A stretch of 57,494 nucleotides of DNA from positions 1 through 57,494 of the forward strand of contig JAJDAH010000269.1 in NCBI GenBank assembly GCA_029261965.1, in the 5' to 3' direction. Position 1 is the first letter of the stretch, and the number at the start of each line of letters is the position of its first letter. Positions 25,889 to 34,781 of this stretch are shown here, piece by piece. A program made the translations under genes and the position numbers. The notes beneath the pieces are model-generated. The model made no database searches and was not told the origin of the DNA. It worked only from the letters and a program-made list of their open reading frames with translations. This DNA is from Polyangiaceae bacterium (lineage in GTDB: Bacteria > Myxococcota_A > Polyangia > Polyangiales > Polyangiaceae).

Positions 25889-27589
25889 TCAATTGGCGCA
25901 AATGCACTGTGAGCTCCACGTTTGCTGGAAGACGTCCCCGCATTCCCCGGTCCGCACGGGGTTTTCGATCCCGCAGGCGTCGAAGCTCGCCTGAGCCGCC
26001 CGGTGGCTGCAGCCCGCGAAGCCGAGTGCGCAACACACCGCTTCGCAGGTCGCGCCCGGCGCCATCGCGCTTTGCCCGACGCGACCACCATCACCACACG
26101 GCTCGAATCTCGAGCGCAAGTCGTCGACGTCGGCCCCGCCGCATTCGGGAGCCGGCACGTCGCTGCAACCGAATCGGCGAAGGCGGACCTGGTTCGCCTC
26201 GAACGTTTCGGGCGGCGTGCCGTAGATGACCCAAGTCGACCCATCACGAAACGCCACGTGGGGGGTGCGTGCGGAATCGTCCGCGGGCCCCACCCAGGTC
26301 GCTTCGAGCGTGCCGTCCGCGCGCCACCATTCGATGACCGGCGGAAGGGCGCGCGTCTGAGACCGACGCTCGATGCTGACGTGGCCACCTCGGGGACGCG
26401 GGAAGAGCGAGTAGCCCGCGGTGCGCTGGTCGAACCGCAGTGGCGACTCGTCACCGACGACGCCGTCACGCGAGATCGAAACCTGAAACGCCCCCCCAAC
26501 ACCCCACGCGTAGACGAGCCAACCGCCTGGCACCGCGACCAGCGCGGAATCCTGAAAACTCGTTAGCCTGGGAATTTCCACCGGCACGCCAATCGGTCGA
26601 GCCAACGCGTCGAGCCGGTGCAACACCAGAGTCGTGCCGGGCGGAGGCAGAGCCGCCGCGGTCAGCAGCGCCACTTCGCCGTGTCCCACGGCCGCACGCA
26701 CCGGATTTCCGCCACCAACATCGAGCCGAAACGAGTCTTCCAAACGGCTGCCCGAGGCATCGAGCACCTCGACGACGACTCCGAACGGCGGCGAGGCGTC
26801 GCTCCAACTCAACACGAAGCGCTCACCGGTCCACGTGACGTCGACGTCACTCACCGCGCGGCACGTGCTCGTGTCCGGTCCGCGCCGTAGAACGGGCCCC
26901 GCCGAAAAACCGTCGTGGGTGAACGACACCGCACGGTCACGGCTCCCGTCACGTTCGCAAAACGCAGCGAGTGACGAATCCCCCGGCGAGACGGCGAACC
27001 GAAGCGTCTGCCCCGTCCTCGAAGAGAACGAGCGCGGCGACTCGACGGGCCTGCCAGCGCCATCCAAAACCACGCCAAACAGGTTCGGCATCGGAGCCGT
27101 GCCATTGAAGGACAGGTGCCAGGCGGCGAACAAACCGCTTTCTGAAGACGCAAGAAACGGATCCAACGCCCATCGGCAGGTGCTGCAGTCGCCGGTCTCC
27201 CCCTCGACGTCGCGAAGCACCATCGGTCCACCGATCGGTACGATGCCGAGATCTTCGTCGACCCACCCGTCGCAATCGTCGTCGACGCCGTTGCAAACCT
27301 CATCGCGAAGCACACACGGCGCCGCGTCGACCACCCCCGCATCCTGAGCGCCGCCCCCCGACCCTGCGAGCGCACCGAACCCGCCGCTCCCCCCGGCGCC
27401 TCCGTTGGCCATGGCGCCGCCGCCAGCGCCGCCGGTCCCCGCGCTACCGCCCGCGCCAGGATTGCCGCCACCCGTGCCGCCTCGATCCGGTAGGCCGATG
27501 AGAAGATCGCTCTTGGCACCGCATCGCACACCGGTGCCGAGCAACGAGCCCACGAGTAGGACTCGTGCCCAACCAGCGGAGGCCCCCAT
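25889..27589 (-). CDS. MopE-motif lipoprotein with beta-propeller-like body
   Basis: The protein is 566 residues. The N-terminus is a lipoprotein signal (LLGTGVRC, Cys23, then GAKSDLLIG, a frequent start in myxobacterial lipoproteins). A Gly-rich linker of about 55 residues leads to EVCNGVDDDCDGWVDED, the Asp/Cys motif seen in MopE-type copper-binding and related surface proteins. The body (about 130-480) shows repeated V-x-W-x-G-x-R-F strands with an FxVSPGDSSLAAF pattern, suggestive of a propeller. The C-terminal 80 residues hold six or more Cys (CEAVCCALGFAGC). It is probably displayed on the cell surface; ligand unknown. It is divergent from the metzincin gene at 27756. Confidence 0.85.
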   Translation of the reverse strand: MGASAGWARVLLVGSLLGTGVRCGAKSDLLIGLPDRGGTGGGNPGAGGSAGTGGAGGGAMANGGAGGSGGFGALAGSGGGAQDAGVVDAAPCVLRDEVCNGVDDDCDGWVDEDLGIVPIGGPMVLRDVEGETGDCSTCRWALDPFLASSESGLFAAWHLSFNGTAPMPNLFGVVLDGAGRPVESPRSFSSRTGQTLRFAVSPGDSSLAAFCERDGSRDRAVSFTHDGFSAGPVLRRGPDTSTCRAVSDVDVTWTGERFVLSWSDASPPFGVVVEVLDASGSRLEDSFRLDVGGGNPVRAAVGHGEVALLTAAALPPPGTTLVLHRLDALARPIGVPVEIPRLTSFQDSALVAVPGGWLVYAWGVGGAFQVSISRDGVVGDESPLRFDQRTAGYSLFPRPRGGHVSIERRSQTRALPPVIEWWRADGTLEATWVGPADDSARTPHVAFRDGSTWVIYGTPPETFEANQVRLRRFGCSDVPAPECGGADVDDLRSRFEPCGDGGRVGQSAMAPGATCEAVCCALGFAGCSHRAAQASFDACGIENPVRTGECGDVFQQTWSSQCICAN

Positions 27590-27612
27590 TTGCCCGCAAT
27601 CTTAGCGTGATT

Positions 27613-27643
27613 GGGACCCGGCGCCCGTCGGCGTCCCTTTTTT
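27613..27643 (+). terminator. Terminator-like hairpin with T6 in a divergent region
   Basis: GGGAC (27613-27617) pairs with GTCCC (27633-27637). Inner CCG/CGG pairing is separated by a one-base bulge, and TTTTTT follows at 27638-27643. On the plus strand this has the form of an intrinsic terminator, yet no plus-strand gene ends upstream. It may act as an attenuator for the metzincin gene or block antisense reading. Confidence 0.35.
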
Positions 27644-27755
27644 CAGTCAAGGTGCAACTATCAACCGGGCTCGATTTCGATGCCGATTCGGCCCCGTTTC
27701 GCTGTGAGCGTTGGTCCGCGATCCGGACAATGGCTGCCTCACCGGAGGATCGACC

Positions 27756-28811
27756 ATGCATGCTCTCGCACGCGGCGCTCTCGCCTCGGCTTCGGCCCTA
27801 GTCATCACATTGGCTGTCGCGTGCGGTGGCGGTGGCGGCGATGGTTCCCCCGCTTCGAGCTCATCGGCTTGCAATGCGGCGACCCAGTGCATGACCTGCA
27901 GCACGTGCCTCGAGCTTTGCGCGTGTACCCGGGGATCGGTCGACGGTTGCTTCGCGGCATGCGACCTGTCGAGCGGCGCTGGCGCCGCTGCCGGAACCGG
28001 CGGTGCTCCCGGAACCGGCGGTGCGGTTTCAACGGGTGGTGCCCCGGCAACCGGTGGCGCGCCGGGAACGGGTGGATTGCCCGCGACAGGCGGCGCTCCT
28101 TCGACGGGCGGCGGACCGGCGACGGGTGGTGCGCCGGGAACCGGGGGCCTCGGTGGCGCGCCCGGAACCGGCGGCAACGCGGGGAACCCAGGTACCGGAG
28201 GAGCGGGCGCCGGCGGCATGGGTGGTGTGCCTGGCGCGGGCGGCGCCGGGGGGATCCCCGGAGCCGGGGGCCGGGGACAAATGCCGCCGACGACACCCGT
28301 GCATCGCATCGAGCTGAGGATCCACCGACAGAACAGCAACCTGACCGACACTCAGCTCTTCGACGTGCTCGACGAGATGAACTGGATCTGGTGGTCACAG
28401 GCGGCGGTCTGTTTCGAAATCCACACGGTGACCAACGATCAGACGATGAACACCGGGTTCGACATGTGGTTCCACGCGAACGTCATCCCCTGCGCGCCGG
28501 GGAGCAACGGCGTCTACTGTGGTGACCACGACATCCACACGCTCGACCAGCCTTCACTCGGCCGCGTGAACGACCCCGCGTGGGACACGATGTTCAACGC
28601 TTCGCGCACGAGCGGACACGAGCTCGGTCACGGACTCACGCTCAACCACTACAACGGATTTGCCGACTCGAACGACAGTCTGATGTCGAGCGGCAGGCAG
28701 GGTTTCAAGCTGCACCAGTTCGAAATCGACGACGCCCGGCGCCGCGCCCGCCAAAAAGCCTTGCCCGACGATGTCCCGCTCTTCTGCGCGCCGCCGAACG
28801 TGATCCCCTGA
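27756..28811 (+). CDS. Metzincin-type zinc metalloprotease lipoprotein
   Basis: The protein is 351 residues from ATG 27756, supported by CCGGAGGA 7-8 nt upstream. The lipobox LAVAC is followed by poly-Gly and a Cys-rich segment (CMTCSTCLELCAC). A long Gly/Ala/Pro linker of TGGAPGTGG repeats comes next. The catalytic domain starts at about residue 190. The zinc motif HELGHGLTLNH (288-298) is of the HExxHxxxxxH metzincin type, with a likely Met-turn in DSLMSSG shortly after. It should be a surface-tethered protease on a flexible stalk. The substrate is unknown. It is convergent with the CAP-domain gene. Confidence 0.88.
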   Translation: MHALARGALASASALVITLAVACGGGGGDGSPASSSSACNAATQCMTCSTCLELCACTRGSVDGCFAACDLSSGAGAAAGTGGAPGTGGAVSTGGAPATGGAPGTGGLPATGGAPSTGGGPATGGAPGTGGLGGAPGTGGNAGNPGTGGAGAGGMGGVPGAGGAGGIPGAGGRGQMPPTTPVHRIELRIHRQNSNLTDTQLFDVLDEMNWIWWSQAAVCFEIHTVTNDQTMNTGFDMWFHANVIPCAPGSNGVYCGDHDIHTLDQPSLGRVNDPAWDTMFNASRTSGHELGHGLTLNHYNGFADSNDSLMSSGRQGFKLHQFEIDDARRRARQKALPDDVPLFCAPPNVIP

Positions 28812-28818
28812 GCGTCGC

Positions 28819-29559
28819 TCAGTACGGCTTCTGATTCCCCGCGTTCCCGGGCGGGCTGTAGTTGCACACGATGGTGCTTCCGAAACGCAGCCCCGGGCAG
28901 TCCGCGATCCCGCAACCGAGAAGTCTGCTGTTGGCCCACACGATCTGGGTGTAGTGGCCGCACGATTTGCCCGTCGCACACGAGTTCGAGTCGTAGTCGT
29001 AGTCCGCCTCTTCGCTCGCCCACGATTCGACGGCCCGTGAGGGCGTTGCCGTGCCCCCAGCCCCGAAAATGTTTTCTCCGAGCGGTGAGCCGTAGTCGGC
29101 GTGGCGGTTCATATTGTGATCGACCAGCCCCTGCGGACTGCTGTTGTCCGTGCAGCTCTCGGCCCAGGCTTGGGCCACCGCTGCCACGCCCGGATCCCAA
29201 ACCAAAGGAGCGACGTTCACGGTCGCACGAACCTGATTGTGAAGGTCGGTCATCCCCATCAACGCCGCCGGCTCCCCGGCGCCGTTCGAGCTTCCACCCG
29301 TGCCCGGCCCTCCCCCAGCTCCGCCCGTTCCGGTCGAGCCGCCGCCCGTTCCGGTCGAGCCGCCGCCGGTTCCCATTGACCCGCCACCGGTCCCGGTCGA
29401 GCCGCCGCCCGTCCCGGCAGAGCCGCCAGCGCTGCTGCCCGCACCGACCCCCGCGGAGCCGCCACTCGACGCCGCACCCGCCGAGCCGTCGGAATCTCCA
29501 CCGTCGCCCCCGCTACAACCGAACACACAAACCACGAGCATCAAGGAGGCAGTCTTCAT
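28819..29559 (-). CDS. CAP (SCP/PR1) domain lipoprotein
   Basis: The protein is 246 residues from ATG 29559. The signal ends VCVFGC with a lipid-attachment Cys, then a repetitive (GTGGGS)n linker of about 80 residues. The CAP domain follows: LHNQVRATVNVAPLVWDPGV, AQAWAESCTD, GENIFG, the HYTQIVW motif (GHYTQIVWANSRLLGCGIA) and a terminal VCNYSPPGN. The two His and the Glu that line the CAP cavity are present. Family members are secreted and bind lipids or act in defence or lysis; bacterial roles are unclear. It is preceded 37 bp upstream by a membrane protein gene on the same strand. Confidence 0.92.
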   Translation of the reverse strand: MKTASLMLVVCVFGCSGGDGGDSDGSAGAASSGGSAGVGAGSSAGGSAGTGGGSTGTGGGSMGTGGGSTGTGGGSTGTGGAGGGPGTGGSSNGAGEPAALMGMTDLHNQVRATVNVAPLVWDPGVAAVAQAWAESCTDNSSPQGLVDHNMNRHADYGSPLGENIFGAGGTATPSRAVESWASEEADYDYDSNSCATGKSCGHYTQIVWANSRLLGCGIADCPGLRFGSTIVCNYSPPGNAGNQKPY

Positions 29560-29596
29560 GCGCAAATCATAGCCCGTTTTCCACCGGCGCGAGTTT

Positions 29597-31318
29597 TCAT
29601 CTGCCCCCGAACATGGCCACATACTCGTCCGCGAACGCCGAGAACGCTTCGCTGGCCATTTTTTCGTAGACGGCGCCGGGCTCGGCTCCTCCCTCTCCGA
29701 GCATCGACAGTGGTGGGACCTTCCAAAACTTCTTGGCGTGCTCGAACGTCTCGGTTTCTCCGGGAACGACCAGCGTGCTCTCGAATACGATGCCAGCGCC
29801 GACGAACGCCGCTCGGGGTTTCATGCTGACGAACGAGCCGCTGAACCTGACGCGGTAGGCGACCAGCACCGTCGGCACCTCGAGCGCCGACGTGTCCACC
29901 TCCGAGGTTTCAATCTCGTCCGCGAGATCGAATGCGAGTAAGCCGCGCGCGAAAACCGTTTGTAGCCCCTTCACGAGTCGGTCCCCCGAGGACCGCGCGA
30001 TCGGCGTCAGACTGCGCACGGTGAAAAACTGCGAGGGCAACGAAACCTTCCCCATGTAGTACGGGCTTCGGCGAACTCTGCTGTCCGCCAGCTCGTGAGA
30101 GGCGTCGTCGCGGTGAACGAACCGAACGGCCACGGTGGGACCGTGTTTTTCGGCGCGGCGTACGAGCCGGCCGACCAAGTCGACGAGCGCGGGCTCTTTC
30201 TTCGGCGGACCGGAGCGAAACTTCTCGAGGGCAGCAGCGAAGAGCTGTCGACGTGCCTCGCCGAGCTCTGGGAGAAAGGTTTCGTACCGCGCACGGCGCT
30301 CGGAGAACCGCTCGAGCGCGTCGAGCGTGCCTTCCGCCTTCGCCTTTTTCAGCTCGTCGAGGAGCGCCGCCCGCAAGGCCGCGTCGACTTCGGGCTTGAT
30401 CTTCGTCGACGGAAATCTCTCTCGAAAACCCTCGATGGCTTCGACGGTACCCTTGGCCTGCTCCACGCGCAAAAGGGCACGTGGCAGCAACGTGTCGCGC
30501 ACCTCGGGGCGGTTCCCACCACGCTCGAGATAGGCCTCGTAGGCGGCCGGCTCGTCCCGGGCGACGGTTTCCGAAAAGATCTTCTCCTCGCTCATCGTAT
30601 TTCGCCCCCACCACACGCCCGCTCCTAAGGCGCCTCCGACGACGACGAGAGCAAGCGCCGTCGTGACCCGAGAAGGAGCAGCCGGTGGCGGGATGGTCTG
30701 CGACGGGCCGAGGGGACTGACGAGCCCGGTATCGAGCAGGGGATCGAGCTGCGCCAGCTTCGTCGTGTCGTTCCTGGCGCGAGCCTCTTCGAGCTTGGCG
30801 CGCGACTCTGGGATCTCTCGTTCGATTTGCTGCGCTCGTTCGGCCGAGTCGGCGACGAACGAAAACGAGGCGCCCGCACCAAAGGAAAGCTTCACGCACT
30901 GCCCCTCGACCGCTACCGACGCGAGCTCCGTCCACGGGAAGGTCGACAGCTTCCGGCTCGGAGCATCGACGACGCCGATTGGGAAAACGTATGTGCCGAG
31001 CACGAACGGGGACTGGCCCCCCGCCCGGCGCAAACGTTGGGCTCGAATCAAGCAGACGCCGGACAGAACGAATGCTCCGGCATACGCTCCGATCGCCAAC
31101 GGGGGCTCGATCGCCAGCGAGCTATCGAGCTTGCCGAACCCGAGCAACGCCGATGCGAACCCGACCACCGCGAGCACGATCCCGACGGCAGCCCACATCA
31201 GGTGGGTTCGGCGCCGATGCGGCTCCAAGAGCCATGGTGTCGGCTCGAATCGGCCACGGCTGCAGTCGAGGAACCGTTCCTGGACGGCGCGGGGCAGGCG
31301 GTAGAAGTCCACACTCAT
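29597..31318 (-). CDS. Membrane protein of unknown function
   Basis: The protein is 573 residues. It begins with a soluble stretch (MSVDFYRLPRAVQERFLDC) and two TM segments at about 41-63 and 76-93. A PH-like beta region (FPWTELASVAVEGQCVKLSF) follows, then a Pro-rich spacer and a third TM segment at about 220-238. The large C-terminal part, presumably periplasmic, contains charged helices (ERFRERF, EALERFSERRARYETFLPEL) and a final mixed domain. No known family is evident. The AxEAYLERGGNRPEVRD-like stretch resembles helical repeat proteins. Start MSVDF is the only good one. It is probably transcribed ahead of the CAP gene. Confidence 0.75.
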   Translation of the reverse strand: MSVDFYRLPRAVQERFLDCSRGRFEPTPWLLEPHRRRTHLMWAAVGIVLAVVGFASALLGFGKLDSSLAIEPPLAIGAYAGAFVLSGVCLIRAQRLRRAGGQSPFVLGTYVFPIGVVDAPSRKLSTFPWTELASVAVEGQCVKLSFGAGASFSFVADSAERAQQIEREIPESRAKLEEARARNDTTKLAQLDPLLDTGLVSPLGPSQTIPPPAAPSRVTTALALVVVGGALGAGVWWGRNTMSEEKIFSETVARDEPAAYEAYLERGGNRPEVRDTLLPRALLRVEQAKGTVEAIEGFRERFPSTKIKPEVDAALRAALLDELKKAKAEGTLDALERFSERRARYETFLPELGEARRQLFAAALEKFRSGPPKKEPALVDLVGRLVRRAEKHGPTVAVRFVHRDDASHELADSRVRRSPYYMGKVSLPSQFFTVRSLTPIARSSGDRLVKGLQTVFARGLLAFDLADEIETSEVDTSALEVPTVLVAYRVRFSGSFVSMKPRAAFVGAGIVFESTLVVPGETETFEHAKKFWKVPPLSMLGEGGAEPGAVYEKMASEAFSAFADEYVAMFGGR

Positions 31319-31391
31319 CTATCGAGGCCGAGAGCTTACGCCAGAGGCGATTTGGTGCTCTCCAATCGACAGCGCCCGCCGCGGGAAGTGG

Positions 31392-31417
31392 AAAAGGTGC
31401 CCCGTGCCGACGCACGG
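31392..31417 (-). terminator. Probable intrinsic terminator of the Cys-repeat lipoprotein gene
   Basis: On the minus strand CCGTGC-GTCG-GCACGG forms a perfect 6-bp hairpin (31402-31417) two bases after the stop codon, and TTTT follows 6 nt later (31392-31395). The U-tract is short and slightly displaced, so efficiency is uncertain. Confidence 0.5.
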
Positions 31418-31418
31418 C

Positions 31419-32714
31419 TCAGCCGCAAATTCCCCCAGTACACGTTCCTTGCACGCAGTCGCCATCGTCGTCGCACAGGTCGCCGAGCAACCCGTCTTGG
31501 CAGATGTCGCCGGTCTGAAAACCGCCATCATCGACACAAAAGCCCTGTTGGCAGTCGTCGTCCGCCTCGCACTTCGCCCCGCGTGCGCCCGAGGTGCATT
31601 CACCCGAGCCTGAGCCACCGTTGAACGCGCAAATGCCATCGGTGCACACGCCCTGATTGCCGGCGCCGTTCGCGCACGAGTTGGATTGGCACTCCTCGTC
31701 GGCGCGACACTGGTCACCGGGCAGGCCTTCGGTGCACTCGCGCGAAAACGCGAGATCGGCACAGAAGCCCGTCTCACAGTCGGAGTTCATCCCGCAAGAA
31801 TGTCCCAGCTTGCCCTGACTGCACGCCGACCCGAAAAAATTACCCAGACACATGCCGACGATGCAGTCGGTCTCGTCGTCGCAAGGCGCACCGATCTCTC
31901 CGCTGGCGCACTCGTCCCGACTACTGTCACTGTCGTGCACGCAGAACCCGGGATTCGTGCCGACACCCGAAGACACGCAGTCACCGTTCTGAAAGCAAGG
32001 GTCGCCCTCCTTGCCTTCCGAGCAGCCACCGATGAACGTGGTCGGCGGCACGAGACACACTCCGACGACACAGTCATCGTCCGCGTTGCACTCGGCTCCG
32101 TTCTGGCCGTCTTCGCACGTTCTCGTCCCGTCGTTCTCGACAGCGACACAAAAGCCATCGACGCAGTCGCCATCATCGAGGCACTTTGCACCGTTCAGAC
32201 CCGACTCACACGCGCCCACCGTCGCACCCGCTCGCTGGACACAGACTCCGGGGCCACACGCCGTATCCGAGCTGCACGGAACGAAGCCAGAAGCGCAATC
32301 GAGCACCTCCCCGAGGTCGATCTCGCAGGAGACCGCGCAATCCAATCCGGTCAAGCAGCCCGAATCCTCGTGACAAGCGATGATGCTTTGCGGAAAGGGA
32401 TCGCAATCGCAGGCCACCGGGGAACACGCCCCGGTGCACGCGGCACCGTCGTAGGCGAGGTCGAGCGTCGTGCAATCAACGTCCTCGGGCGGCGGTGGAA
32501 TCGGTGGTCCCCCGCCACCGCCACTCGAACCGCCGGTTCCGCCGCCTGCGCCGCCGCTACCAGAGCTGCCACCGCCACCCCGAGCTCCAGATCCAGCACT
32601 GCCGCCCGAACCCGCCGAACCCCCTGAGCCTTCCGCACCGCCATTGCCGCTCGAACACGCCGCAAACGCCCCGAGCGCGAGGACGATGCCCCCGATTCGA
32701 ACCCACTTCGCCAT
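31419..32714 (-). CDS. Lipoprotein with tandem Cys-rich repeats
   Basis: The protein is 431 residues. The signal ends AAC (Cys20) and is followed by a Ser/Gly linker. Beyond residue 80 the protein is a chain of about eight units of roughly 30-35 residues. Their pattern is G-C-x-D-x-DC-x(2-3)-G-x-C-x(n)-C-x-x-G-x-x-G (for example GAKCLDDGDCVDGFCV, GAECNADDDCVVGVCL, GAKCEADDDCQQGFCV). Such Dickkopf-like Cys repeats are abundant in myxobacterial surface proteins, and the Asp clusters may bind calcium. No catalytic motif is present. It stands between two hairpins and appears to be a single-gene transcript. Confidence 0.87.
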   Translation of the reverse strand: MAKWVRIGGIVLALGAFAACSSGNGGAEGSGGSAGSGGSAGSGARGGGGSSGSGGAGGGTGGSSGGGGGPPIPPPPEDVDCTTLDLAYDGAACTGACSPVACDCDPFPQSIIACHEDSGCLTGLDCAVSCEIDLGEVLDCASGFVPCSSDTACGPGVCVQRAGATVGACESGLNGAKCLDDGDCVDGFCVAVENDGTRTCEDGQNGAECNADDDCVVGVCLVPPTTFIGGCSEGKEGDPCFQNGDCVSSGVGTNPGFCVHDSDSSRDECASGEIGAPCDDETDCIVGMCLGNFFGSACSQGKLGHSCGMNSDCETGFCADLAFSRECTEGLPGDQCRADEECQSNSCANGAGNQGVCTDGICAFNGGSGSGECTSGARGAKCEADDDCQQGFCVDDGGFQTGDICQDGLLGDLCDDDGDCVQGTCTGGICG

Positions 32715-32736
32715 GAAAACATCCTAGCGCGGATTG

Positions 32737-32758
32737 ACGCCGCGCGTAGCCGCGGCGT
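32737..32758 (-). terminator. Strong GC hairpin after the beta-propeller gene
   Basis: ACGCCGCG (32737-32744) and CGCGGCGT (32751-32758) are perfect 8-bp complementary arms with a 6-base loop, directly after the stop at 32759. No U-tract follows on either strand, so it may be a processing or partial termination element. Confidence 0.4.
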
Positions 32759-33844
32759 TCAGAAAGCGCTGATGTCGATCTCGAAAATCTTGAACGGCAA
32801 GTCGAACGCCGGGGCACGTCCCATGATCTCAGCCAACACGAATTCGGTCACCTCGCTCTTGATGACGTACAGGCGCCCCTCGGCGGCGGCGCCGGTGCTG
32901 AGCCCCGTCTCCGACGTCATCATCCGGATGACCGTGCCGCTCGTGAGCGAGCTGTCACCAAAAGTCACCTGCTTCACCTCGGCGTCCGACACCGAGTAGA
33001 GGCGTTCTTCGAGCATCACCATGCCGTCGGGATTGCTGAAGTCGTCGCCGGTCAGCGCGACCTCGCTCACCTGTGTGGGGTCGGCCACCTCGATCCGCAC
33101 GAGCTGCCCCGCACCGAACTTCCCAGCGAGGATCAAGGTTTCGTTCGCGGCGAGCACAATCCCATTGAGGCCGAAGATGCCGCCGTCGAAGAGCGGATCG
33201 CTCGCGAACACCGTCGGTGTCGAATCGAGCTCGACCCGATAGATGTTCGGGTTCTGCGAATCGGTCACGTAGGCCACGCCGCTCGAGTCCACCACCAGAT
33301 CGTTGCAAGTCGCCGCCACCGCCGCATCGCTCAACGCCAAAGTAGCCAGCTGCTGGCCGGTATCGACATCGAAAACCCAGATCTCCGTTCGTTGGCAAGC
33401 CCACAAGCGGCGGCGCTCACTGTCGACTTTGATCCCTGCCACTCTGCCGAGGGGCCGGGCCGGCACAAGCTCGGTCTCGGTACCGTCTGCCGCGATTCTC
33501 GTGATGCCGCCACCACCGAGCGCCCCGGCAAAAAACGCCCGCCCATCGAGATCGAACGCCACGCCCTCGGGCACGGATTCGGTGCTAGAAAGAGTGTACT
33601 CGCTCGAAAGGGGTACATTTCCGCCCGCACCAGCAGTACCGCTCGCACCCGCAGTGCCGCCCGCACCCGCAGTGCCGCCCGCACCCGCAGTGCCGCCCGC
33701 ACCCGCAGTGCCGCCCGCACCCGCAGTGCCGCCCGCACCCGCAGTGCCGCCCGCACCCGCACCATCGCTGCCGCCGCCGCCACCACACGCGATGGCCCCG
33801 ACCACCATGGGTAGCGCGAGGCAACACGACCACGAACGAAGCAT
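32759..33844 (-). CDS. Beta-propeller (SMP-30/NHL-like) lipoprotein
   Basis: The protein is 361 residues from ATG 33844, preceded by GGGAG about 9 nt upstream. The signal MLRSWSCCLALPMVVGAIAC gives the lipid Cys at 20, then a Gly-rich stretch encoded by an 18-bp tandem repeat (GGTAGA units). The body has propeller-blade repeats: VPEGVAFDLDGRAFFAGALG, VAGIKVDSERRRLWACQR, CNDLVVDSSGVAYVTDSQNP, GLNGIVLAANETLILAGKFG and FSNPDGMVMLEERLYSVSDA. This matches the SMP-30/gluconolactonase-like superfamily. Catalysis is not evident; it may be a surface binding protein. The linker length could vary between strains through the repeat. Confidence 0.87.
   Translation of the reverse strand: MLRSWSCCLALPMVVGAIACGGGGGSDGAGAGGTAGAGGTAGAGGTAGAGGTAGAGGTAGAGGTAGASGTAGAGGNVPLSSEYTLSSTESVPEGVAFDLDGRAFFAGALGGGGITRIAADGTETELVPARPLGRVAGIKVDSERRRLWACQRTEIWVFDVDTGQQLATLALSDAAVAATCNDLVVDSSGVAYVTDSQNPNIYRVELDSTPTVFASDPLFDGGIFGLNGIVLAANETLILAGKFGAGQLVRIEVADPTQVSEVALTGDDFSNPDGMVMLEERLYSVSDAEVKQVTFGDSSLTSGTVIRMMTSETGLSTGAAAEGRLYVIKSEVTEFVLAEIMGRAPAFDLPFKIFEIDISAF
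33623..33763. repeat. 18-bp tandem repeat, seven full copies plus a partial
   Basis: The unit GCCCGCACCCGCAGTGCC is exact from 33659 to 33748 (five copies). Two variant copies lie at 33623-33658 and a 15-bp partial at 33749-33763. It lies inside the propeller lipoprotein gene and encodes the GGTAGA linker on the minus strand. Since 18 is divisible by 3, gain or loss of copies keeps the frame. Confidence 0.95.
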
Positions 33845-33944
33845 CAAACGCTCCCATACCACGGGGAGAACGATCGCCGACGGGCAACTCAACATCTATT
33901 GGGCCGGCTGTCGACTGACGGCCAAACCCGATGGCAATGTTTCA

Positions 33945-34781
33945 ATGCAAATCGACGCGCTCCCGCAAGCCAAGTACGCGGGCGAGACGTACGACTTGCT
34001 CCGAAAAAAAGTGTCCGACTCTGCGTGGTACGCCGCCCAGGTCGACGCCGACTCGATCATCGCGTCCCCAAAGCAAGAAGCGGCGCTCGAAAAAACCGCC
34101 TACGACTCTGCCATCAAGGCCAACTCCCTCGACGCGCTCAAGGCGTATCTGTCGGAGTTTCCGAACGGCGCCCACCGCAAGGAGGTCATCGAGCGAGCTG
34201 TGAACCTGGCCAAGGCAGATCCCCAAAAACTCGTCGCGCTTGCCTCTCTCGCCAGTGTCGCTCCCAAAGCCCTCGATCTCATCCCGGTATCGGAACGGGT
34301 GCTTCTCATCGGCCCTGAAGGGCTGCGGGTGCAAGACGTGCTCGCCCTCCTCGAATCAGGAGTCGTCGAGGGTGTTGTCGCCTCCAAGATTAAAGGCGCC
34401 GGAAAGGCGTACAAGGACTTTGCCGTGGACGAGCTGGCGATGCTCAAGCAACTCGAAGTCCCGGACACCATCGTGCAGGCCATGCTCGACGCCACGGCCG
34501 CCGCCAAGCGAAAGAAGGAGACCGACGACGCTTCGGCCGCGCTTCGCGCCGAGATCGACGCTCTCAAACAGCTCATCGCCGCGCAAGCGAAAGCACCTGC
34601 GGGCGGGTCGGGGGCGTCTTCGAAACCGGCGCAAACCGTTCAGACCAAAGAGGGGCCGATGGACATGGCCGCGAGCTGTGCCAAACGCCTCGCCGCGCTC
34701 AAAGGCTGTGGCGCGCTCCCAATGGGAGCCAGCATCTGCCAAACCGCGGCGAAGTCTAGTTTTCCCTGCGCCCTGCAGTAG
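33945..34781 (+). CDS. Helical protein of unknown function with C-terminal Cys motif
   Basis: The protein is 278 residues from ATG 33945, the only ATG/GTG/TTG in this frame before the divergent gene. It has no signal peptide. An N-terminal charged region is followed by SLDALKAYLSEFPNGAHRKE, which resembles a TPR-like unit. A central helical domain comes next, then a coiled coil (AAAKRKKETDDASAALRAEI) and a C-terminal stretch with four Cys (SCAKRLAALKGCGALPMGAS, then IC and PC). Four Cys without a signal is odd. The frame stays open upstream with plausible residues but no start codon, so the true N-terminus may differ. Function unknown. Confidence 0.6.
   Translation: MQIDALPQAKYAGETYDLLRKKVSDSAWYAAQVDADSIIASPKQEAALEKTAYDSAIKANSLDALKAYLSEFPNGAHRKEVIERAVNLAKADPQKLVALASLASVAPKALDLIPVSERVLLIGPEGLRVQDVLALLESGVVEGVVASKIKGAGKAYKDFAVDELAMLKQLEVPDTIVQAMLDATAAAKRKKETDDASAALRAEIDALKQLIAAQAKAPAGGSGASSKPAQTVQTKEGPMDMAASCAKRLAALKGCGALPMGASICQTAAKSSFPCALQ

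Noticed and set aside
33623-33763. CRISPR-like array
   Set aside because: Units are 18 bp, contiguous without spacers, and in frame with a Gly/Thr/Ala linker.
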